Positions 58,150 through 64,000 of a stretch of DNA of 64,000 bases are shown here, piece after piece. The notes below the pieces were generated by a model, which searched no databases, had not been told where the DNA came from, and was given only the letters and a program-made list of their open reading frames with translations. Location of the stretch: contig JADFNV010000007.1 in NCBI GenBank assembly GCA_022563195.1, positions 1 to 64,000 of the forward strand, given 5' to 3'. Position 1 is the stretch's first letter, and the number at the start of each line of letters is the position of its first letter. Made by a program: the position numbers and the translations under genes. Source of the DNA: Pseudomonadota bacterium. GTDB lineage: Bacteria > Pseudomonadota > Gammaproteobacteria > Steroidobacterales > Woeseiaceae.

Positions 58150-60322
58150 CCCACGTAAGCCCGAAAAAGAGACGATCACGATCTGTGCCTACTGCGGCGT
58201 TGGCTGCGGTTTCAAAGCGGAGACGATCGGCGACGAAATCGTACGCATGACGCCGTGGAAGGAAGGAAAGGCCAACCACGGTCACAGTTGTGTCAAAGGC
58301 CGCTTCGCATATGACTACTGGTGCCATCCCGATCGGATCAAGACGCCAATGATCCGCGACAGCATCGAGGAGCCCTGGCAAGAGGTCAGCTGGGACGAAG
58401 CATTCGCTCACGCCGCGAGCGAGCTAAAACGCATACAGGCGAAATACGGCCGCAGTTCAGTCGGTGGAGTCTCGAGCTCCCGCTGTACTAACGAAGAGAT
58501 CTTTCTTACTACGAAACTAGTGCGCGCTGTGTTCGGCAACAACAATATCGATAACTGCGCACGCATATGTCACTCCCCGACCCAGTTCGGGCTCTCCGCC
58601 ACCGTGGGTGCCGGGGCTGCGAGTCAACATTTCGATTCCATTCTCCAGGCCGACGTCATTATGGTGGTCGGTGCGAACCCCACCGAGGGTCATCCCGTTT
58701 TCGGCTCGACAATGAAGCGCCGCATCCGTCAGGGTGCGAAGCTCATCGTAATCGATCCTCGCCGTACCGAGACCGTCGACAGTCCGCACTGCCGCGCTGA
58801 TGTCCACCTGGCGCTACGGCCCGGCACCAACGTCGCGATCCTCAATAGCATCGCCCACGTCATCGTTCGCGAGAACAGGCACGATGAGGAGTTCATCAAG
58901 TCGCGTTGCGAGTGGCAGGAGTTTGAGCACTGGGCCGAGCTGGTCGGCAGCGAAGAGTACTCACCTGACAAGATCGGGCCTATCGCTGGCGTCGATCCCG
59001 AGGATATTCGGCGCGCCGCGAGGATTTACTCAACGGGACCGCGAAGCACTATCTATTACGGCCTCGGCGTGACCGAGCACTCGCAAGGGTCGACAGGCGT
59101 CATGTGCCTCGGCAACCTCGGTCTCGCCTGCGGCATGTACGGTCGTGAAGGCGTCGGCGTGAATCCGCTGCGTGGCCAGGGCAACGTGCAGGGCGGCAGT
59201 TGTCTCGGTAGCTGGCCGCATGTCTTCAGCGGCTACCGCTTTGTCACCGACGATGCGACCCGAAAGACCTTCGAAGCCGCGTGGGGCGTCGAACTCGACA
59301 GTGAGCCCGGCCTGCGGTTGCCGAACATGTTTGACGCAGCACTGACAGGACACTTCAAGGGCATGTATATCATGGGCGAAGACCCGGTGCAGTCCGATCC
59401 GAATCAGACTCATGTCATCGCAGCGTTTCGCAAAATGGAATGCGTCATCCTTCATGATCTGTTCCTCAACGAAACGTCGAAATATGCGCATGTCTTCCTG
59501 CCAGGCAGCTCTTCACTCGAGAAAGACGGCACGTTTACGAGCGCCGAGCGACGAATTGGGCGGGTACGCCAAGTCGTCAAGCCGGTGGCAGGTTATCAGG
59601 ACTGGGAAGTGACGGTGAAGCTGATGAATGCGATGGGCTACGACGTCCAATACGCGCATGCCGGCGAGGTGCTCGACGAGCTCGCGCGCCTTACGCCGGC
59701 GTACAGCGGAGCGAGCTTCGAGCTGATCGACCGCGTCGGGTCGGCGCAATGGCCGGTCAACGAGGCCGCGCCCGAGGGCACCGAGGTGCTGCACACCGAG
59801 CAGTTTCCCCGGGCCAACGGTCTCGGGACCTTCATGCTCACAGCGTTTGTTCCGACGCGCGAGCGGGTTAGCGACCAGTATCCCCTGCTCCTGACCACTG
59901 GCCGCATCCTGAGCCAGTACAACGTCGGCACGCAGACGCGCCGCACCGCGAATTCGCAATGGCATCCCGAAGACGTTCTGGAAATGTCTCTCGGCGACAT
60001 GCAAACGCGCGGCCTGCGCGCGGGTGACAGCGTCACGATCACCAGCCGATTTGGCTCGACACAGCTCAAAGTTGTGGAATCCGTACGCGTGAATCCAGGC
60101 GTGATCTATACGACATTCCACCATGCGGAAACCAAAGCCAATGTCGTGACTAGCGACCTGTCCGACTGGGCCACGAACTGTCCCGAGTACAAGGTTACAG
60201 CGGTGGAAGTGACAAAGGTCACATCGCCCGAGCGGCAGCGCGCAGAATCGAGCGTCACACGACCAGCGCAGCAAGAACGTGAGACCGAGGAAATCGCCGT
60301 GGCCGAGGAAGTCAGAACATGA
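58136..60322 (+). CDS. Formate dehydrogenase catalytic (alpha) subunit
   Basis: A 728-residue molybdenum bis-MGD enzyme. The N-terminal 4Fe-4S site is C17-x2-C20-x3-C24 with a fourth Cys near 58; the metal-ligand Cys145 is in NCARICHSP (Cys, not selenocysteine). The C-terminal dinucleotide-binding domain carries LLLTTGRILSQYNVG and NCPEYKVTAV. It oxidises formate to CO2. The last ~30 residues are a charged tail. AGGAGG is close before ATG 58136. It overlaps the delta-subunit gene (ATGA). Confidence 0.93.
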   Translation: MNVPNPRKPEKETITICAYCGVGCGFKAETIGDEIVRMTPWKEGKANHGHSCVKGRFAYDYWCHPDRIKTPMIRDSIEEPWQEVSWDEAFAHAASELKRIQAKYGRSSVGGVSSSRCTNEEIFLTTKLVRAVFGNNNIDNCARICHSPTQFGLSATVGAGAASQHFDSILQADVIMVVGANPTEGHPVFGSTMKRRIRQGAKLIVIDPRRTETVDSPHCRADVHLALRPGTNVAILNSIAHVIVRENRHDEEFIKSRCEWQEFEHWAELVGSEEYSPDKIGPIAGVDPEDIRRAARIYSTGPRSTIYYGLGVTEHSQGSTGVMCLGNLGLACGMYGREGVGVNPLRGQGNVQGGSCLGSWPHVFSGYRFVTDDATRKTFEAAWGVELDSEPGLRLPNMFDAALTGHFKGMYIMGEDPVQSDPNQTHVIAAFRKMECVILHDLFLNETSKYAHVFLPGSSSLEKDGTFTSAERRIGRVRQVVKPVAGYQDWEVTVKLMNAMGYDVQYAHAGEVLDELARLTPAYSGASFELIDRVGSAQWPVNEAAPEGTEVLHTEQFPRANGLGTFMLTAFVPTRERVSDQYPLLLTTGRILSQYNVGTQTRRTANSQWHPEDVLEMSLGDMQTRGLRAGDSVTITSRFGSTQLKVVESVRVNPGVIYTTFHHAETKANVVTSDLSDWATNCPEYKVTAVEVTKVTSPERQRAESSVTRPAQQERETEEIAVAEEVRT

Positions 60323-60609
60323 CCGACGACGAGCAGCCGGCCGTTGCGGGTCCCGTCATCGATCTGGAGCAACTGATTTCGATGGCGAATCAAATTGGCG
60401 ACTTCTACGCGCCTTACCCGCCCGAGCGCGCTCGCGAAGGGATGCGCAATCATTTGCGGACAAACTGGGACCCGCGCATGCGAAACGCGCTGCTCGAACA
60501 CATTGATACGGGCGGAGACGGTCTTGATACACGCGTCATCGACGCAGTGCAGCTATTGCGTGAAAAGGCGGCAGACAAGAGTGGCTATTACGGCCCGCCG
60601 CAGGCCTGA
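60319..60609 (+). CDS. fdsD: Formate dehydrogenase delta subunit
   Basis: A 96-residue FdsD-like protein with the family segment LISMANQIGDFYAPYPPERA and HLRTNWDPRMR. The small subunit supports activity or assembly of NAD-dependent formate dehydrogenases. It starts with a four-base overlap and ends 74 bases before the convergent fdsB. Confidence 0.9.
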   Translation: MTDDEQPAVAGPVIDLEQLISMANQIGDFYAPYPPERAREGMRNHLRTNWDPRMRNALLEHIDTGGDGLDTRVIDAVQLLREKAADKSGYYGPPQA

Positions 60610-60683
60610 GGATCACACCATAGCCTTGAGGCTGCGTCGGGAAGTGATCCTGAACACGGTGAGAATTGTCGCATAGCCAAAGT

Positions 60684-62234
60684 TCATTTCTGTGGTTCCT
60701 GCGAGGGCGCAAAATCTTCAGCAAAGTATTTCAGAACACTTCGCACGGGAAGCGGGGTCAATCCGCCCATTGCACATAACGAGGCGTGCTCCATCGTGTC
60801 ACATAATTCGAGCAGCAACTCATGGTTTTCGTCACGGTTTTCGTCGGCAATCATGCGGTCTATGATCTCTACGCCACGCACAGAGCCAATTCGGCACGGC
60901 GTGCATTTGCCGCAGGATTCAATCGCACAGAACTCCATGGCAAAGCGCGCTTGTTGCGCCATGTCGACTGTATCGTCGAATACGACAATCCCGCCGTGCC
61001 CGAGCATTGCGCCAATATCGAGGAAGGCCTCGTAATCGAGTGGCGTATCGAGCTGGTCTTCCGGAATATAGGCGCCGAGCGGCCCGCCGACCTGCACGGC
61101 CCTGATGGGTCGCCCGCTGGCCGTTCCGCCACCCCAGTCTTCGATTATTTCTCGAAGCGTCAGGCCGAACGCCTTCTCGACGAGGCCGCCGCGCTTGATG
61201 TTGCCCGCCAACTGGAATGCCAGGGTGCCGGTCGAGCGATTGACGCCGTACGCCGCGTACTTTTCGCCGCCCAGGTTAACGATATTCGGTACTGAGGCGA
61301 GCGTGATGACGTTGTTAACGATTGTCGGCTTGCCGAACAGTCCCTCGATCGCCGGTAGCGGTGGCCTGTAGCGGACTACGCCAGCTTTGCCTTCCAGGCT
61401 TTCGAGCATCGCCGTCTCTTCGCCGCATACATAGGAGCCGGCGCCCAGGTGTACATCGACGTCGAAGTCGAAGCCGCTGCCCTGGATGTCGTTGCCCAGC
61501 CAGCCCGCCTCGCGAGCTGCGACGATCGCACGCATCAGGATGGAGTAGGTCAACGGATACTCCGCGCGCAAGTAGATATAGCCTCGGCTCGCACCAACGG
61601 CAAATCCGGCGATCATCATTCCCTCGATCAACGCAAGCGGGTCGCTTTCCATCAATATCCGGTCGGAAAAAGTGCCGCTGTCGCCTTCGTCGGCGTTGCA
61701 GGTAATGTACTTCTGCTCGGCGTCGGTGTCGGCTACCGTCTGCCACTTGATGCCGGCCGGAAATGCCGCGCCGCCACGACCGCGCAAACCAGACGTCTTG
61801 ATCATATCGATGACTGGCTGCGGTCCGGATTTAAACGCTTTCGATACTGCCGTGAAGCCCTGGTGTGCGGTGAAATCGTCAATCGACAATGGGTCGATCA
61901 GGCCACAGCGCCAGAACGTCCAGCGATCCTGGTTAATCAAGTAAGGAATTTCATCGGTCGGTCCGACGCGCTTGGCGTGCTTACCGCCCGTCAACAGGCC
62001 GGACTTGAACAGGTCCGGAATGTCCGCGGGCTCGATGTTTCCGTAGGCAATGCGCTTGTCGTCCACAACAACTTCGACCATGGGCTCAAGCCACGTAGCG
62101 CCCCACGACCCGTTTCGAATGAGCTCGATTTTCTCGCCCGATTCCTTGGCATGCCTGGCGATCGCGATTGCCACCTCATCAGCACCGACCGAAATTGCGG
62201 CCGTTTCGCGTGGCACATATATTCGGGTGGCCAT
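60684..62234 (-). CDS. fdsB: Formate dehydrogenase beta subunit (NuoF-like)
   Basis: A 516-residue FMN/NAD subunit. FMN and NAD-binding GLRGRGGAAFPAG, the NADEGDSGT segment and the 4Fe-4S site ESCGKCTPCRIGS are all present; the N-terminal ~100 residues are a thioredoxin-like extension. It reduces NAD+ with electrons from formate. Minus-strand gene, overlapping fdsG by one base, on the strand opposite to the alpha genes. Confidence 0.94.
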   Translation of the reverse strand: MATRIYVPRETAAISVGADEVAIAIARHAKESGEKIELIRNGSWGATWLEPMVEVVVDDKRIAYGNIEPADIPDLFKSGLLTGGKHAKRVGPTDEIPYLINQDRWTFWRCGLIDPLSIDDFTAHQGFTAVSKAFKSGPQPVIDMIKTSGLRGRGGAAFPAGIKWQTVADTDAEQKYITCNADEGDSGTFSDRILMESDPLALIEGMMIAGFAVGASRGYIYLRAEYPLTYSILMRAIVAAREAGWLGNDIQGSGFDFDVDVHLGAGSYVCGEETAMLESLEGKAGVVRYRPPLPAIEGLFGKPTIVNNVITLASVPNIVNLGGEKYAAYGVNRSTGTLAFQLAGNIKRGGLVEKAFGLTLREIIEDWGGGTASGRPIRAVQVGGPLGAYIPEDQLDTPLDYEAFLDIGAMLGHGGIVVFDDTVDMAQQARFAMEFCAIESCGKCTPCRIGSVRGVEIIDRMIADENRDENHELLLELCDTMEHASLCAMGGLTPLPVRSVLKYFAEDFAPSQEPQK

Positions 62235-62704
62235 CAGCGCGCCTCGTTCATCGTGGCGACTATCTCGTCAAAGCGGTCCGCGTTGACCCGGCCGAAGGTT
62301 TTGCCATCCACCATGATGGCCGGGGAACAAGCGCAGTTGCCGAGACAGTAAACCGGCTCGAGCGTCACATCGTCGTTGCTCTCATGCATGCCGAGGCCGA
62401 GCGATTCCTGTGCGTGTTCGGAAAGTTCGCGACTTCCCATGGATTGGCACGCCTCCGCTTCACAGATCTTGACGACATGCTTGCCCGGCGGTGACGTTCG
62501 AAAGTCGTGGTAATAACTAACGACGCCATGTACATCGGCGCGCGACAGGTTGAGTTCTGACGCGAGTTGTCGAATCGCGTCGTCGGTAATCCAGCCGAAC
62601 CGGTCTACGAACACGCGCAGAATCTGCACGAGCATCTCCGGGCGCGCGTCGAAACTCGCAATGATGTCGCTGGCTACCTGTTTGTCATAGGCTTGTGTTG
62701 TCAT
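62234..62704 (-). CDS. fdsG: Formate dehydrogenase gamma subunit (NuoE-like)
   Basis: A 156-residue thioredoxin-like 2Fe-2S protein: cysteines in ICEAEACQSMG and CLGNCACSPAIMVD form the cluster. It carries electrons to or from the FMN subunit. It overlaps fdhD by four bases. Confidence 0.94.
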   Translation of the reverse strand: MTTQAYDKQVASDIIASFDARPEMLVQILRVFVDRFGWITDDAIRQLASELNLSRADVHGVVSYYHDFRTSPPGKHVVKICEAEACQSMGSRELSEHAQESLGLGMHESNDDVTLEPVYCLGNCACSPAIMVDGKTFGRVNADRFDEIVATMNEAR

Positions 62705-63546
62705 TCTGAAATTCGCTGCTCGCCTGAATAAATATTAAATGTCTTGCCACGCAAGAACCCGATCAATGTCATGTTGAACTCGCGTGCAAGTTGTACGGCG
62801 AGACTCGACGGCGCACTAACTGCCGCCAACAAAGGTATATCGGCCATGAGTGTCTTTTGCATTAATTCAAAACTGGCCCTTCCAGACACGAGAAGACCCA
62901 AAGACCGCGCGGGCAAGCGCTTGTTTAACAAAAGATAACCGACCACCTTGTCGACGGCATTATGCCGTCCTACATCCTCCATTGTCACGACTACGTCGCC
63001 TTTTGAATCAAAAACGGCGGCTGCGTGCAAGCCACCGGTCTTCTCGAACGTGTGCTGTGCTTTGCGCAGCGCATCGGGCATGGCCGTCAATACGTTCCTG
63101 CTGAAACTCGGCCCATCGTCATCCATGGCATCGACGCCGACGATGCGTAAAGCGTCCAGCGATGTCTTGCCACATACCCCGCAGCTTGAGGTCGTATAAA
63201 AGTGTCTTTGCAAGCGGCCGAGGTCCACCTCGACGTCGGCGCCGAGATCAACGCGTACGACATTGTGGATGCCCGTGTCGGGCGCGGGTGGGCCGCAAGG
63301 CTCGATGGACAGGATGTCTTCGACCCGGTGGATGATCGATTCGCTTAGCAGGAACCCTGCAGCGAGTTCATCATCATTGCCCGGAGTGCGCATCGTGATA
63401 GAAATGCTGCGTGTCGCCCGCCCATCGGGCGTCGAATAACCCAGGCGAATTTCAAGCGGCTCTTCGACAGCAACACTGTCGGCTTGTGTTTGTTGCACGC
63501 CGTCACTGACCTTGCTGATGTCGACTGCGTGGCTGCTAACTGACAT
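62701..63546 (-). CDS. fdhD: Formate dehydrogenase sulfurtransferase FdhD
   Basis: A 281-residue FdhD with the active-site CGVCGKTSLDAL motif and DVGRHNAVDKV. It moves sulfur to the molybdenum cofactor before insertion into the alpha subunit. First gene of the minus-strand fdhD-fdsG-fdsB unit. ATG 63546. Confidence 0.95.
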   Translation of the reverse strand: MSVSSHAVDISKVSDGVQQTQADSVAVEEPLEIRLGYSTPDGRATRSISITMRTPGNDDELAAGFLLSESIIHRVEDILSIEPCGPPAPDTGIHNVVRVDLGADVEVDLGRLQRHFYTTSSCGVCGKTSLDALRIVGVDAMDDDGPSFSRNVLTAMPDALRKAQHTFEKTGGLHAAAVFDSKGDVVVTMEDVGRHNAVDKVVGYLLLNKRLPARSLGLLVSGRASFELMQKTLMADIPLLAAVSAPSSLAVQLAREFNMTLIGFLRGKTFNIYSGEQRISE

Positions 63547-63585
63547 GTCGTTTTCGCTGCCGGTTACCGGGCCCGTCAGTATATA

Positions 63586-64000
63586 TCAACGCTCGTCTGT
63601 GGCTCGCTTCGATGTGCGTGGATCGGGTATGGTCAATGCGCGGCGGATCGTCGCCAGCTCGGCATCATCTGACAGGCGCACCTCGCCGCCCTCGGCGCGC
63701 ACACCGAGTTGTTCGAGTAATCGCCGGATATCCGGGAAACCGGTTGCGTCCGCATACTGCCGGTAGAGGTCCATGAATAGCGGTTCGTCCACCAGCGTAT
63801 CGAATTTTCGAAACAGGTCCACGCCTGACCAGGTTCCGGCGGACGGCAGGCAGCACTGTTGCATTCGGTCGAGCACTATGTCGAGTGATTCGCCGCCGCC
63901 AGACCGACGTCGTAACTCAACATCCGCCATCAGGGCGAGAGCGGCGCCGCTCCAGTAGATCTTCATCCTGGCGCTGCGCTCACCGTCTGCCGTCGCGGCA
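63586..64000 (-). CDS. Partial M61-like peptidase, C-terminal end
   Basis: The open frame runs off the right edge of the window; about 138 C-terminal residues are visible. RMKIYWSGAALALMADVELRRR and SLDIVLDRM match the C-terminal region of the glycyl-aminopeptidase (M61) family, which lacks the zinc motif here because that lies further upstream. It ends 39 bases before the fdhD start. Confidence 0.65.
   Translation of the reverse strand, partial: AATADGERSARMKIYWSGAALALMADVELRRRSGGGESLDIVLDRMQQCCLPSAGTWSGVDLFRKFDTLVDEPLFMDLYRQYADATGFPDIRRLLEQLGVRAEGGEVRLSDDAELATIRRALTIPDPRTSKRATDER

Noticed and set aside
61449-62351. 300-codon open frame on the plus strand
   Set aside because: Antisense to fdsB, which has all its cofactor motifs; the plus-strand product has no recognisable features.

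Overview
The window reads as a chromosome segment of a gammaproteobacterium, probably a marine or sediment heterotroph. The basis is moderate GC, tightly overlapping catabolic operons, Tat- and lipoprotein-exported enzymes, and protein sequences of gammaproteobacterial type. No rRNA gene, complete tRNA, CRISPR array or intact insertion sequence was found. The dominant theme is catabolism of nucleic-acid components and of histidine, followed by a formate dehydrogenase locus.

Layout. (1) 1-2165 (+): the 3' end of a CNT nucleoside transporter, a nucleoside hydrolase and a ribokinase. (2) 9209-2350 (-): one operon for reductive pyrimidine breakdown, made of beta-ureidopropionase, an NCS1 permease, dihydropyrimidinase, PreT, PreA and cytidine deaminase. 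(3) 12499-9359 (-): exported enzymes (a beta-propeller-like lipoprotein, an EEP-family nuclease/phosphatase lipoprotein, a HAD acid phosphatase). (4) 12569-16616 (+): deoD, deoC and two aldehyde dehydrogenase genes that together look like a split ALDH16; a convergent adenosine kinase follows. (5) 17762-22403: DUF4956 protein, an alpha/beta-hydrolase-like protein without the usual Ser, a secreted CotH-like protein, and a periplasmic metallophosphoesterase. (6) 25146-22400 (-): gluconate-dehydrogenase-like subunit 3, GMC oxidoreductase and a RidA lipoprotein. (7) 25246-35824 (+): a complete purine ring catabolic operon, uraH-xdhA-xdhB-xdhC-puuD-puuE-uraD-alc-allA-guaD. (8) 35848-37091: two divergent phosphoribosyltransferase paralogues. 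(9) 37098-44695: AlbA_2 protein, APH-type kinase, 7TM-PAS-GGDEF cyclase, peroxiredoxin-like protein, Lrp ligand-binding protein, TLC-type nucleotide transporter homologue and nitroreductase. (10) 44818-54755: divergent hut genes with a clear HutC-type operator; hutI and a Bcr/CflA transporter go left, and hutF-hutC-hutU-hutH-hutG run right into a sulfite dehydrogenase pair. (11) 55216-56233: SYLF protein and a small membrane protein. (12) 56591-63546: an NAD-dependent formate dehydrogenase split over two strands, with the 3' remnant of a second alpha-subunit gene and a tRNA 3'-end fragment beside it. (13) A partial M61-like peptidase at the right edge.

How the parts fit. Exported phosphatases and a nuclease-like enzyme can release nucleosides from nucleic acids. 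The CNT and NCS1 carriers import nucleosides and bases. Hydrolase, phosphorylase, kinases and DeoC/ALDH recover the sugars. Pyrimidines go to beta-alanine and purines go to glyoxylate plus urea. HutG makes formate, which the nearby formate dehydrogenase can oxidise to CO2 and NADH. Three molybdenum enzymes (Xdh, sulfite dehydrogenase, Fdh) and two dedicated maturation factors (XdhC, FdhD) lie in the window. The link between the modules is inferred from gene order and known family functions.
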